Shown one piece after another: positions 41,843 to 51,032 of a stretch of DNA of 64,000 nucleotides. The translations under genes and the position numbers were made by a program. Numbering within the stretch: the first letter of the stretch is position 1; every line of letters begins with the position of its first letter. The DNA is taken from NCBI GenBank assembly GCA_036351115.1, contig JAZBOL010000027.1, positions 1-64,000 of the forward strand. Direction: 5' to 3'. The notes beneath the pieces are model-generated. The model made no database searches and was not told the origin of the DNA. It saw only the letters and a list, made by a program, of their open reading frames with translations. Origin of the DNA: Marinihelvus sp036351115 (GTDB lineage Bacteria > Pseudomonadota > Gammaproteobacteria > Xanthomonadales > SZUA-36).

Positions 41843-44800
41843 GTGACCGCGTTCACCTGGCTGCTGGGCGAACCCGCCCTGTCCCCTTTCCGCGAGCGCA
41901 AGCTCCTCCGCAGCCTGGCCGGCGCCCTTGGACTTCCGGTGGCATCCGATCCCCCGGGCGGTCTGCGCCTGGATGCCCGCTACGCCTACTTCATCGAATC
42001 CGGACAGCCCCTGGATCCCGCGACCCTGCAGCGGCTGGGCGACCTGCTGCACGGAGCGGTCTCCGACGCGCTGCCGGGCGGCGAGCCGGTCCTGGTCGTG
42101 CCTCGCATCGGCACCATCACACCCTGGTCGAGCAAGGCCACGGAGATCGCCCGCAGCTGTGGGCTGCATGACGTCCTCCGCATCGAACGAGGGGTGTTTT
42201 ACGGCGTCGAGGGCTTGCCGCGGGGACGCGCTTCCCTCGACGGGCCCGCCCGTTTCGCCCTGCACGACCGCATGACCCAGACCGTGCTCGACGTCCCGGA
42301 AGCTGCCGCTGCGCTGTTCGAGCACGCCGAGCCTCGCCCGCTGGCCCGTATTCCCCGGGATCGAGAGTCCCTGCGCGAGGCCAACCAGGCCCTGGGGCTC
42401 GCCCTTTCGCCGGACGAGATCGACTACCTGTCCGATGCCTACGCCGAGCTGGGGCGGGACCCGAGCGACGCGGAGCTGATGATGTTCGCCCAGGCGAACT
42501 CGGAGCATTGCCGCCACAAGATTTTCAATGCCAGCTGGACCCTCGACGGCGAGGATCGTCAGGAAACCCTGTTCGGCATGATCCGCAACACGCACCGGGT
42601 CAGCCCGGATGGCGTGCTGTCGGCCTACCACGACAATTCCGCCGTGCTCGAAGGCTGGACGGCGGAGCGCTGGTTCACCCACCCGGAAAACCACCGCTAC
42701 CGATTCGTCGAGGAGCCGGTGGCCATGCAGATCAAGGTGGAGACGCACAACCACCCGACGGCGATCTCCCCGTTCCCGGGTGCAGCGACGGGCTCCGGGG
42801 GCGAAATCCGGGACGAGGCGGCCACGGGTCGCGGGGCGCGGCCCAAGGCCGGGCTGACTGGTTTCACCGTGTCCAATCTTCGGCTTCCGGAGCTTACCCG
42901 CGACTGGGAATCGGACTTCGGCAAGCCGGATCGCATCGTCAGCGCCCTGGACATCATGATCGAAGGTCCCATTGGCGCTGCGGCGTTCAACAACGAATTT
43001 GGCCGCCCGGCCCTGGGAGGCTATTTCCGTACCTTCGAGCAAACCGTCGGCGGACAGGCCTGGGGCTATCACAAGCCCATCATGCTGGCCGGCGGCATGG
43101 GCAACATTCGGGAACAGCACGTGGAGAAGCACCGCCTGCCGGAAGGTTCGGCGGTGATCGTGCTCGGCGGCCCGGCCATGCTCATCGGCCTCGGCGGCGG
43201 CGCGGCGTCCAGCATGGGCAGCGGTCAGAGCGACCAGGCCCTGGATTACGCCTCGGTGCAGCGGGAAAACCCCGAAATGCAGCGACGCTGCCAGGAAGTC
43301 ATCGACGCCTGCTGGGCGCTGGACGACCGCAACCCAATCATCTCCATCCACGACGTCGGCGCCGGCGGCCTGTCGAACGCTCTGCCGGAGCTGCTCGACG
43401 ACAGCGAACGCGGGGGGCGCCTGTCCCTGCGGGCGATTCCCAGTGGCGACAGCGCCATGTCACCCATGGAGATCTGGTGCAACGAGGCGCAGGAGCGCTA
43501 CGTGCTGGCCGTAGCCCCTGACGACCTGCCTCGCTTCGAGGCCCTGTGCCGCCGGGAGCGCTGCCCCTTCGCGGTGCTGGGGGAGGCCACCGCCGTTCGG
43601 CAGCTCGAGCTTACCGACGAACTCCTGGGTGAAGCGCCGGTGGATCTTCCCTTGCAGGTGCTCCTCGGCAAGCCGCCGCGCATGCATCGTGACGCGACGC
43701 ACCGGCCGGTGGCGAGCGAAGCGTTCGACCCGTCGGGCCTCGACCTCGCGAACGCCGCGCATCGCGTGCTGGCGCACCCGGCCGTGGCGAGCAAGCGCTT
43801 CCTCATCACCATCGGCGACCGCACCGTGGGTGGCCTGGTGGCCCGGGACCCCATGGTGGGCCCCTGGCAGGTGCCCGTGGGGGACGCGGCCGTGACCCTG
43901 TCCGGTTTCACGGCCAACACCGGCGAAGCCTTCACGATCGGTGAGCGTACCCCCCTGGCCATCATCGACGCTCCGGCATCGGGACGCCTGGCCGTGGCCG
44001 AGGCCGTGACCAACATGGCCGGCGTCCCCCTGCGGGCGCTATCGGACATTCGGCTTTCCGCCAACTGGATGGCGGCCGCCGGAGAGCCCGGCCAGGACGC
44101 GGACCTGTTCGAGACCGTCCGCGCCGTGGGACTTGAGCTCTGCCCCGAGCTCGGCATTGCCATCCCCGTGGGCAAGGATTCCCTTTCGCTTAAGACCGCC
44201 TGGACCGCGGACGGTGAGGAGCGCCAGGTGACCTCGCCGGTTTCCCTGGTGGTTTCCGCTTTTGCGCCGGTGGAGGATGTGCGCCGCTGCCTGACGCCGG
44301 AGCTCGCCGCGGACGAGGGGACGCGCCTGCTGCTCATCGATCTTGGCGCAGGTCGTGATCGCCTCGGCGGATCCATCCTGGCTCAGGTGCACGGCGCCTT
44401 CGGAAACGAGGGGCCGGACCTGGACGACGCGGGGCGTCTCAAGGCGATGTTTGACCTGGTCCAGGACCTGAACCGGTCCGGCCTGGCGCTCGCCTACCAC
44501 GACCGGTCCGATGGCGGCTTGCTGACCACGGTGTGCGAAATGGCCTTTGCCGCCCGCTGCGGTCTCGACCTGACGCTCAACGTGCGCCGGGCCTCGCTCC
44601 TGCCGCGACTCTTTTCCGAGGAGCCCGGTGCGGTGCTGCAGGTGCGTGCCGGTGATCTCGACCACGTCATGAACCAGGCGGAGGCCGCCGGTCTTGGCGG
44701 CTGTGTTCATGACATCGGCGGGGTTCGAGAAGGCGCCCGCCTGGTCATCGCCGATGCGGAGGGGACGGCCGCCGATCTCGATCTCGTGTCGCTCCTGGGC

Positions 44801-45739
44801 GCCTGGGGCGAGGTCAGCCACGCCGTGGCGCGGCTCCGGGACAAGCCCGCCTGCGCGGACTCGGAGCGGGACCGGCACAACGATCGGTCGCGCTGGAGCA
44901 CGCCGGACCTTGCGCCGCGGCTCACTTTCGATGCCGAAGCGGATGTCGCCGCGCCTTACCTGGGGCGCGGCGCCCGCCCGCCGGTCGCGATCCTGCGGGA
45001 GCAAGGCGTGAATGGCCACCTGGAAATGGCCGCAGCCTTTCACCTGGCGGGCTTCGAGGCGGTCGACGTGCACATGTCCGACCTGGCCGCCGGCAGGGGG
45101 CCCTATCAGCTGCCGGATTTCCACGGCCTCGTGGCCTGCGGCGGTTTCTCCTATGGCGACGTGCTGGGCGCCGGTCGGGGCTGGGCGAAGTCGATCCTGT
45201 TCAATGACGCCCTCCGTGCGATGTTCGAGACGTTTTTCGCCCGCGAGGACGTGTTCGCGCTCGGGGTGTGCAACGGCTGCCAGGCCCTGTCAGCCCTGCG
45301 GGAGATCATTCCCGGCACGGCGCACTGGCCGGATTTTCTGCGCAACGAATCCGAGCAGTTCGAGGCTCGCCTCAGCCTGGTGCGGGTCGAGGAATCCCCG
45401 TCCCTGTTCTTTACCGGCATGGCGGGCAGCCTGCTGCCCGTGGCCACGGCGCACGGAGAAGGCCGCGCCGATTTCGCCGGCGCCGACCCCGATGAACGCA
45501 CCGTGGCCCTGCGCTACGTCGAACCGGACGGCGCCGCGGCCTCGGCCTATCCCCAGAACCCGAATGGCTCGGTGGCGGGCATCACCGGGGTATGTAACGA
45601 GGACGGGCGGGTCACGATCCTGATGCCGCACCCGGAACGAACGCTCCGCACGGTCAACTTTTCCTGGGCGCCGGCGGACTGGGGCCCAACGTCGCCCTGG
45701 ATGCGCATGTTCCGGAACGCCCGCGCCTGGGTGGATTGA
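41843..45739 (+). CDS. purL: Phosphoribosylformylglycinamidine synthase (large single-chain PurL)
   Basis: PurL catalyses the fourth step of purine synthesis, FGAR to FGAM, using glutamine and ATP. The 1298-residue protein is the long proteobacterial form. It has an N-terminal FGAM synthase domain, two ATP-grasp-like PurM-type domains (ETHNHPTAISPFPGAATGSG near 305-325), and a C-terminal class I glutamine amidotransferase with nucleophile Cys in GVCNGCQALS and His/Glu in MPHPERT. GTG 41843 is preferred because GGAG lies eight bases upstream; a GTG nine codons earlier lacks a site. Confidence 0.97.
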   Translation: MTAFTWLLGEPALSPFRERKLLRSLAGALGLPVASDPPGGLRLDARYAYFIESGQPLDPATLQRLGDLLHGAVSDALPGGEPVLVVPRIGTITPWSSKATEIARSCGLHDVLRIERGVFYGVEGLPRGRASLDGPARFALHDRMTQTVLDVPEAAAALFEHAEPRPLARIPRDRESLREANQALGLALSPDEIDYLSDAYAELGRDPSDAELMMFAQANSEHCRHKIFNASWTLDGEDRQETLFGMIRNTHRVSPDGVLSAYHDNSAVLEGWTAERWFTHPENHRYRFVEEPVAMQIKVETHNHPTAISPFPGAATGSGGEIRDEAATGRGARPKAGLTGFTVSNLRLPELTRDWESDFGKPDRIVSALDIMIEGPIGAAAFNNEFGRPALGGYFRTFEQTVGGQAWGYHKPIMLAGGMGNIREQHVEKHRLPEGSAVIVLGGPAMLIGLGGGAASSMGSGQSDQALDYASVQRENPEMQRRCQEVIDACWALDDRNPIISIHDVGAGGLSNALPELLDDSERGGRLSLRAIPSGDSAMSPMEIWCNEAQERYVLAVAPDDLPRFEALCRRERCPFAVLGEATAVRQLELTDELLGEAPVDLPLQVLLGKPPRMHRDATHRPVASEAFDPSGLDLANAAHRVLAHPAVASKRFLITIGDRTVGGLVARDPMVGPWQVPVGDAAVTLSGFTANTGEAFTIGERTPLAIIDAPASGRLAVAEAVTNMAGVPLRALSDIRLSANWMAAAGEPGQDADLFETVRAVGLELCPELGIAIPVGKDSLSLKTAWTADGEERQVTSPVSLVVSAFAPVEDVRRCLTPELAADEGTRLLLIDLGAGRDRLGGSILAQVHGAFGNEGPDLDDAGRLKAMFDLVQDLNRSGLALAYHDRSDGGLLTTVCEMAFAARCGLDLTLNVRRASLLPRLFSEEPGAVLQVRAGDLDHVMNQAEAAGLGGCVHDIGGVREGARLVIADAEGTAADLDLVSLLGAWGEVSHAVARLRDKPACADSERDRHNDRSRWSTPDLAPRLTFDAEADVAAPYLGRGARPPVAILREQGVNGHLEMAAAFHLAGFEAVDVHMSDLAAGRGPYQLPDFHGLVACGGFSYGDVLGAGRGWAKSILFNDALRAMFETFFAREDVFALGVCNGCQALSALREIIPGTAHWPDFLRNESEQFEARLSLVRVEESPSLFFTGMAGSLLPVATAHGEGRADFAGADPDERTVALRYVEPDGAAASAYPQNPNGSVAGITGVCNEDGRVTILMPHPERTLRTVNFSWAPADWGPTSPWMRMFRNARAWVD

Positions 45740-46368
45740 TGGCGGAGGAGCATCGCCGCGGCGACGAGGAGCCGCCGGTCATGCGGATCGGCGAGTTGCT
45801 GATCCTCGCCGGGCTCTGGATGACCTTCGGCTTCATGGCCTGGTACTACGCTTCGGCCTGGCACGGCGTGCCGGTTCGTGAAACGTCCGAGTGGTTGCTC
45901 CGCACGACGCTGGGCGACGCGCTTGTCGCCGTGGTGCCGAACCCGGACCAGGCCTACGTCTTCCTCGTCCAGACACGCATCCCCTTCACCTTCCCCGACG
46001 GCAGCCGGGAAGCCCTGGGTTTTCTCGTCAATCCGCTCGTGTTCGGCTACGGGCTGCCCCTGCTGTTCGGCCTGACCATGGCGACGGAGCTGCCCCTGCG
46101 AAGCAAACTGCTCATCCTGGGGGCCGGCTACGGGGTCACCCTGGCCGTTCAGACCTGGGGTGTTTACTGGGAAAGCCTGAAAACGCTGCTCTACGACTTC
46201 GGTCCGGAAGCGCGCACCGTGGTGCTCGATGCCGGCGTGAACGAAAACCTGGTGGCCCTCTGCTACCAGCTTGGCGTGCTGATTCTGCCACCCCTTGCAC
46301 CGGTCATCGTCTGGGTCATCGGAAACCGGGCCGAGCTCCAGCGCTTCATCGAGCAGGGGCCGGACTGA
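45739..46368 (+). CDS. Membrane protein resembling exosortase H (XrtH)-associated proteins
   Basis: The 209-residue protein has about five membrane helices. Its middle and end (NPLVFGYGLPLLFGL, AGYGVTLAVQTWGVYWESLK, YQLGVLILPPLAPVIVWV) resemble the XrtH-associated membrane protein family, which normally lies beside the exosortase gene xrtH. No exosortase is present in the window, and no protein here has a PEP-CTERM sorting signal. The ATG overlaps the purL stop as TGATG, so it is translationally coupled to purL. The family match is from recalled pattern and needs a profile search. Confidence 0.55.
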   Translation: MAEEHRRGDEEPPVMRIGELLILAGLWMTFGFMAWYYASAWHGVPVRETSEWLLRTTLGDALVAVVPNPDQAYVFLVQTRIPFTFPDGSREALGFLVNPLVFGYGLPLLFGLTMATELPLRSKLLILGAGYGVTLAVQTWGVYWESLKTLLYDFGPEARTVVLDAGVNENLVALCYQLGVLILPPLAPVIVWVIGNRAELQRFIEQGPD

Positions 46369-46495
46369 GTTGCCGAAACCGGGATCCGGCGTTGCGGACG
46401 AGCGAAGGCACGGGCGGGAACCCCGGGCCGGTCGCGTGGTCTAGGTCGGGAGTGCCGGCAACGGCCCGGCACGCCGACGCCTTTGCAGGCGCAGG

Positions 46496-46501
46496 TATAA
46501 T
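46496..46501 (+). promoter_or_regulatory. Candidate -10 element of the type II secretion operon
   Basis: A perfect TATAAT lies 112 bp before gspE. Its best -35 (CCGACG, 16-bp spacer) is weak, suggesting help from an activator. Confidence 0.45.
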
Positions 46502-46504
46502 GAT

Positions 46505-46593
46505 ACCGGGACGACACCGGGATGACACCGGGTGCGCCAGCCCCGGGCGGCAGAGCCCAGGGCGATGAACCGGGCAGCAATCCGGGCAGCAAG
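46505..46593. repeat. Short tandem repeats in the gspE leader
   Basis: Three 11-bp units of ACCGGGATGAC type (46505-46537) and two 12-bp CCGGGCAGCAAT units (46570-46593) lie in the transcribed leader. CCCAGGG near 46556 and CCCTGGG near 46594 can pair around the second repeat, just before the ribosome-binding site. Confidence 0.65.
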
Positions 46594-46613
46594 CCCTGGG
46601 GCGGGAGATCGGA

Positions 46614-48356
46614 ATGAGTGTCGAGATGACTGAAGCGCAGCAGGGGCTGGACGCCGCGGTGGTGCCCGACGAGCCGTCTCACGTCGACGAACTCTGCACG
46701 TTCCTGATCGACCAGGGCCGTCTCAAGCCGGCGGATCTCAAGCGCGCAAACGCCTACCGGGATCAGCACGGCGGCGAACTCGTCACCCTGCTGCTACGCC
46801 TGGGTCTCGTCTCCGAGCGCGACCTGGCCGAGGCGGAATCCGAACTCCTCGATCTGCCCCTGGTGCTCCAGGACGACTACCCCCAGGAAGCTCCGGAACT
46901 CGAGGGTCTTTCTCACCGCTACCTGCAGCAGAACCTGCTGCTGCCCGTGCACCTCGATGAAGGCGGTCTGCAGGTCATCATGGCGAACCCGAGGGACGAC
47001 TATGCGCTCAAGGCCCTGTCCATGGCGACCGGCGCGCCGATCCTGCCCCGGGTCGGCATCGCGTCGGAGATCGAAAACGGCATCGAGAAGCTGTTTGGCG
47101 GCGGCCGCAGCCAGATGGGGCAGATCGCCGACCGGCTCGGTGCGGGTGAAGAAGATCTCGAGGACGTCGAACACCTGCGTGACCTGGCGTCCGAGGCGCC
47201 GGTCATCCGGCTCGTGAACCTGGTGCTCCAGCGCGCGGTCGAGGGCCGGGCGTCCGACATTCACATCGAGCCTTTCGAGAACCGGCTGAAGGTGCGTTAC
47301 CGCATCGACGGTGTGCTGCAGGAGGTGGAGAGCCCGCCAGCGAGTTCAACGGCCGCCGTGATCAGCCGCATCAAGATCATGGCGAATCTGAACATCGCCG
47401 AGCGACGCCTGCCCCAGGACGGCCGTATCATGCACCGCGTGCAGGGCAAGGAACTCGACCTGCGCGTCTCCACGATCCCGACTTCCCACGGTGAAAGCGT
47501 GGTCATGCGAATCCTCGACCGGGAAAACATCGTCCTGGATTTCGACGCGCTGGGCTTCGACGATATCCTGCAGAAGCAGTTCACCGAGGCCCTGGAGCTG
47601 CCCCACGGCATCATCCTGGTCACCGGCCCCACCGGGTCCGGTAAAACGACCACGCTGTACACGGCCCTGAGCCACCTCAATACCCCGGAACGCAAGATCA
47701 TCACGGTCGAGGATCCGGTGGAATACCAGCTCGAAGGCATCAACCAGATCCAGGCCAAGCCCTCCATCGGGCTGGATTTCGCCAGCGCCCTGCGCGCCAT
47801 CGTGCGCCAGGATCCGGACGTGATCATGATCGGGGAAATGCGCGACCTGGAAACGGCGCGCATCGCGATCCAGTCGGCCCTCACGGGGCACCTCGTGCTG
47901 TCCACGCTGCACACGAACGACGCCGCCTCGGGCATCACGCGCATGCTCGACATGGGCGTGGAGGATTACCTCCTGACGTCGACGATCAACGCCATTCTCG
48001 CCCAGCGCCTCGTGCGCACGCTCCACCCGGAGCACCGGGAGAAGTACGAACTGCCCCTGTACATGGTGGAGGAGCTCGGCCTTCCCCAGTTCCGCTACCA
48101 GGACCATTACGAAATGTACCGGCCCGTGGTTTCCGCCGAGTACCCCACGGGGTACCACGGGCGCCGCGCCATCGTGGAGCTGATCCGCATGTCCGACGGC
48201 CTGCGACGCCTGGTCATGCAGCACGCCACCTCCGGAGAGCTGCACGAACTGGCCGTGAACGAGGGCATGCGGACCATGTACCAGGACGGCCTGCTCAAGT
48301 GCCTGGACGGCGTGACCACGGTCGAGGAGGTCATGCGGGTCACCCAGGACTCGTAG
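46614..48356 (+). CDS. gspE: Type II secretion ATPase GspE (XpsE type), lacking the zinc tetracysteine motif
   Basis: GspE is the cytoplasmic motor that drives pseudopilus assembly. The 580-residue protein has N1 and N2 domains, the Walker A motif GPTGSGKTTT near 340, Asp and His boxes (VEDPVEYQLEGINQ, GEMRDLETA, LVLSTLHTNDA) and a C-terminal domain. In EpsE-type proteins two CxxC pairs bind zinc after LVRTL; here the first is HPEH (codons at 48021-48035) and the second pair is absent. It heads the type II operon. Confidence 0.94.
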   Translation: MSVEMTEAQQGLDAAVVPDEPSHVDELCTFLIDQGRLKPADLKRANAYRDQHGGELVTLLLRLGLVSERDLAEAESELLDLPLVLQDDYPQEAPELEGLSHRYLQQNLLLPVHLDEGGLQVIMANPRDDYALKALSMATGAPILPRVGIASEIENGIEKLFGGGRSQMGQIADRLGAGEEDLEDVEHLRDLASEAPVIRLVNLVLQRAVEGRASDIHIEPFENRLKVRYRIDGVLQEVESPPASSTAAVISRIKIMANLNIAERRLPQDGRIMHRVQGKELDLRVSTIPTSHGESVVMRILDRENIVLDFDALGFDDILQKQFTEALELPHGIILVTGPTGSGKTTTLYTALSHLNTPERKIITVEDPVEYQLEGINQIQAKPSIGLDFASALRAIVRQDPDVIMIGEMRDLETARIAIQSALTGHLVLSTLHTNDAASGITRMLDMGVEDYLLTSTINAILAQRLVRTLHPEHREKYELPLYMVEELGLPQFRYQDHYEMYRPVVSAEYPTGYHGRRAIVELIRMSDGLRRLVMQHATSGELHELAVNEGMRTMYQDGLLKCLDGVTTVEEVMRVTQDS

Positions 48357-48362
48357 GATCTC

Positions 48363-49577
48363 ATGGCGCTGTTCGAATACAAGGCCGTGTCCCCGAACGG
48401 GGAAACGCTGCAGGGCACCATGGAGGCGGTGAGCGTCGAGAACGTCATCGCCCGGCTGCAGGAGCAGGGCAACATCCCCCTGCAGGCGCGTCCCTCCGGC
48501 GAGGGCATCTTCAGCCTGTCGCGGCTGAAGTTCGGCCGCCAGGGGCTCAATACCCGCGAAGTGGGCGAATTCACGCAGCAGCTTTCGACCCTGCTGGGCG
48601 CCGGCCTGCCCCTGGACCGTTCCCTGCAGGTCCTCACGGAGCTCGCTCCGAACGAGCGCGCGAAGCGCTGCGTCAGCGACATTCGGGACCGCGTGCGCGA
48701 GGGCGGCAGCCTTTCCGAGGCGCTCGAGGCGCAGCACGGCACCTTCAATCGCCTGTTCATCAACATGGTGCGCGCCGGGGAAATCGGCGGCAGCCTGGAC
48801 ACGACCCTGGACCGGCTGGCGGATTACCTGGACCGGTCCAAGGAACTCAAGGACGCCATCGTTTCGGCGCTCGTTTACCCGATCCTGCTCATCGTCCTCG
48901 CCGGGGGTTCCCTGGTCCTGCTGCTGGTCTACGTGATTCCCCAGTTCACGCCGATCTTCGAGGAGCTCGGTGGAGACATGCCGCTGATTACGCGCATCGT
49001 GCTGTTCTTCGGGGGCATCCTGCAGAATTACTGGTGGGCGCTCCTGGCGCTCGCGGTGCTGTCGGTGGTGCTGTTCAAGCGCATGATCGACGATCCGGCG
49101 AAGAAACTCCGTTTCGACAGCTGGTTGCTGAACCTTCGCTGGGTCGGCGACCTGGTGGCCAAGCTGGAAACGGCCCGCCTGGCGCGCACCCTCGGCACCC
49201 TGCTGGTGAACGGCGTCCCCCTGCTCGCCGCCCTGGGCATCGGCAGCAAGGTGGTGGGCAACAGCCTGCTGCGCGCCGAGGTCGAAGACGCGGCGCGCGA
49301 GGTCAAGACGGGCGGTGGCCTGGCGCGCAACCTGGCCGGGGACGGGCACTTTCCCCGGCTGGCGCTCCAGATGGTGAGCGTGGGCGAGGAAACCGGGCAA
49401 CTCGACACCATGCTGCTGAAGGTGGCGGACACCTATGATCGCGAGGTACGGAACACCATCGACCGCCTGTTGTCCGTATTTACGCCCGTGGTCACGCTTT
49501 TGATGGCCGTGATGATCGGCACCATTGTCATGTCCGTGCTGCTGGCCATCATCAGCGTGAACGATCTCGTGGGATAA
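48363..49577 (+). CDS. gspF: Type II secretion inner-membrane protein GspF
   Basis: GspF is the polytopic platform protein that contacts GspE and GspL. The 404-residue protein has two GspF domains (about 70-195 and 270-395) and three membrane helices (about 175-195, 218-238 and 378-400). The signature NMVRAGEIGGSLDTTLDRLADYL and its later partner MVSVGEETGQLDTMLLKVADTYD are present. It starts six bases after the gspE stop. Confidence 0.95.
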   Translation: MALFEYKAVSPNGETLQGTMEAVSVENVIARLQEQGNIPLQARPSGEGIFSLSRLKFGRQGLNTREVGEFTQQLSTLLGAGLPLDRSLQVLTELAPNERAKRCVSDIRDRVREGGSLSEALEAQHGTFNRLFINMVRAGEIGGSLDTTLDRLADYLDRSKELKDAIVSALVYPILLIVLAGGSLVLLLVYVIPQFTPIFEELGGDMPLITRIVLFFGGILQNYWWALLALAVLSVVLFKRMIDDPAKKLRFDSWLLNLRWVGDLVAKLETARLARTLGTLLVNGVPLLAALGIGSKVVGNSLLRAEVEDAAREVKTGGGLARNLAGDGHFPRLALQMVSVGEETGQLDTMLLKVADTYDREVRNTIDRLLSVFTPVVTLLMAVMIGTIVMSVLLAIISVNDLVG

Positions 49578-49624
49578 AACAGGCCGTGCCGCCGGGTTTG
49601 GCCGGGGCCGGACAGGAGAAAACT

Positions 49625-50077
49625 ATGACATTCAATCATCCGTGGATTTCGCAGCGCCCCAGGCAGCTTGCCCAGCGACGGGCGCAGCGGGGCTTCACCC
49701 TCGTCGAGCTGCTGCTCGTCCTGGTCATCCTCGCCCTGATCGCCGGCCTCGTGCTGCCCAGCATCATCGGCCAGGCCGAAGGCGCCAAGGCCAAGTCGGC
49801 TTCGTCCCAGATCAGTCGCCTGTCCATGGCGGTGGAGTCCTACTACCTGGACACGGGCAACACGCCCGGCCGGCTCGAGGACCTGGTCGAAAATCCGAGT
49901 GGTGCGGCGGGGTGGAATGGCCCCTACGTCAAGAAGCAGCTCCTCAAGGACCCCTGGGGCCGGGATTACCAATATGAAAGCCCCGGACAGCACGGCGAGT
50001 TCGACATCTACTCGCTCGGTGCGGACGGACAGCGCGGCGGCGAAGGAACGGACGCCGACGTCACGTCCTGGGAGTAA
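49625..50077 (+). CDS. gspG: Major pseudopilin GspG
   Basis: GspG is the main subunit of the periplasmic pseudopilus, cleaved by prepilin peptidase. The 150-residue precursor has a leader ending in QRG and the mature start FTLVELLLVLVILALIAGL with Glu5, followed by the C-terminal domain with WGRDYQYESPGQHGEFDIYS and the calcium-site GADGQRGGEGTDADV. The ATG at 49625 has CAGGAG upstream; the long leader (about 30 residues) is unusual but kept by that site. Confidence 0.95.
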   Translation: MTFNHPWISQRPRQLAQRRAQRGFTLVELLLVLVILALIAGLVLPSIIGQAEGAKAKSASSQISRLSMAVESYYLDTGNTPGRLEDLVENPSGAAGWNGPYVKKQLLKDPWGRDYQYESPGQHGEFDIYSLGADGQRGGEGTDADVTSWE

Positions 50078-50098
50078 GGCGCCCCGCGCGCCGGTCTC

Positions 50099-50599
50099 AT
50101 GTCGCCCCGAGCTACGGCCCGGCTGACCCCGGGGAGCACGTCGGGGCCGCGCCACAACCGGGGGTTCACCCTCGTCGAGGTTCTCGTGGTGATGATCATC
50201 ATCGCCCTGGTCCTCGGTCTGGTGGCCACCTCCCTGTCCCGGAGCATCTCCGGCGCCGAAGCGCGGGAGGCGGCGCGCAACATGGTGGCGGCGATCCGCT
50301 ACACCCGCACCCAGGCCATCCTGCAGAAAACCGAACAGCGTTTCACCATCGACCTCGAGGCGCGCTCCTACGCCGCGCCGGGACGCAAGACCGTGGTGCT
50401 GCCCGAGGGCGTGGACCTGCAGCTGACCACCGCGGCCTCCGAAGTCGTGGCGGACAACGTCGGCGCCATCCGGTTTTTCCCGGACGGTGGCTCCACCGGC
50501 GGGCGGGTAGACCTGAACGTCAACGGCCGGGAGTACATCGTGCACGTGGCCTGGCTCACCGGTGAGGCCCGTCTGGAGATCCCCGATGACGGCGCCTGA
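50099..50599 (+). CDS. gspH: Minor pseudopilin GspH
   Basis: The 166-residue precursor has the type IV prepilin site HNRG/FTLVEVLVVMIIIALVLG, with a leader of about 21 residues, and a beta-rich C-terminal domain of the GspH family. It is the second pseudopilin gene, 22 bases after gspG, and it overlaps gspI by 14 bases, which favours coupled translation. Confidence 0.9.
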   Translation: MSPRATARLTPGSTSGPRHNRGFTLVEVLVVMIIIALVLGLVATSLSRSISGAEAREAARNMVAAIRYTRTQAILQKTEQRFTIDLEARSYAAPGRKTVVLPEGVDLQLTTAASEVVADNVGAIRFFPDGGSTGGRVDLNVNGREYIVHVAWLTGEARLEIPDDGA

Positions 50600-51032
50600 G
50601 CTCATGCGGCCGAGGCGTTTCCCGGCGAGGCAGCGGGGCTTTACCCTGCTGGAGGTGCTCCTGGCCTTCGTCGTTTTCGCCCTGACCTTCGCCACCGTGC
50701 TGGAGATCGTCGCCGCGTCGACGCGCAGCACCGTTCGCGCCAAGGACTACTCCGAGGCGGCCCTGCTCGCGCAGAGCCTCGCGGAGCAACTCGGCAGCGA
50801 TTTGCCGATCGAGGCCGGCAGCTACAGCGGCGAGACCGAAGACGGTATTGCCTGGATCATCGAGATCACCGATTTCGAGGGCCTCGGCGACGACACGCGC
50901 ACCCCGGAACTGGCGGGCGAGATCGGCACGCGGCTCTACTGGGTGGACATGACCCTGTCCTGGGGCCGGGAACCCCGGCCCGGCCGTGCGACCTTCACCA
51001 CGCTCCGCAGCACCGTGGACAGCGGACCATGA
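50586..51032 (+). CDS. gspI: Minor pseudopilin GspI
   Basis: GspI with GspJ and GspK forms the pseudopilus tip. The 148-residue precursor has QRG/FTLLEVLLAFVVFALTFA as cleavage site and transmembrane helix, then a small domain with SLAEQLGSDL and EDGIAWIIEITDFEG. The ATG at 50586 is preferred because GGAG lies seven bases upstream; 50604 is an alternative. It overlaps gspH and gspJ. Confidence 0.9.
   Translation: MTAPELMRPRRFPARQRGFTLLEVLLAFVVFALTFATVLEIVAASTRSTVRAKDYSEAALLAQSLAEQLGSDLPIEAGSYSGETEDGIAWIIEITDFEGLGDDTRTPELAGEIGTRLYWVDMTLSWGREPRPGRATFTTLRSTVDSGP

Noticed and set aside
47346..49400. A 684-codon open frame opposite gspE and gspF
   Set aside because: Antisense to two coupled, well-supported genes; no ribosome-binding site or family.
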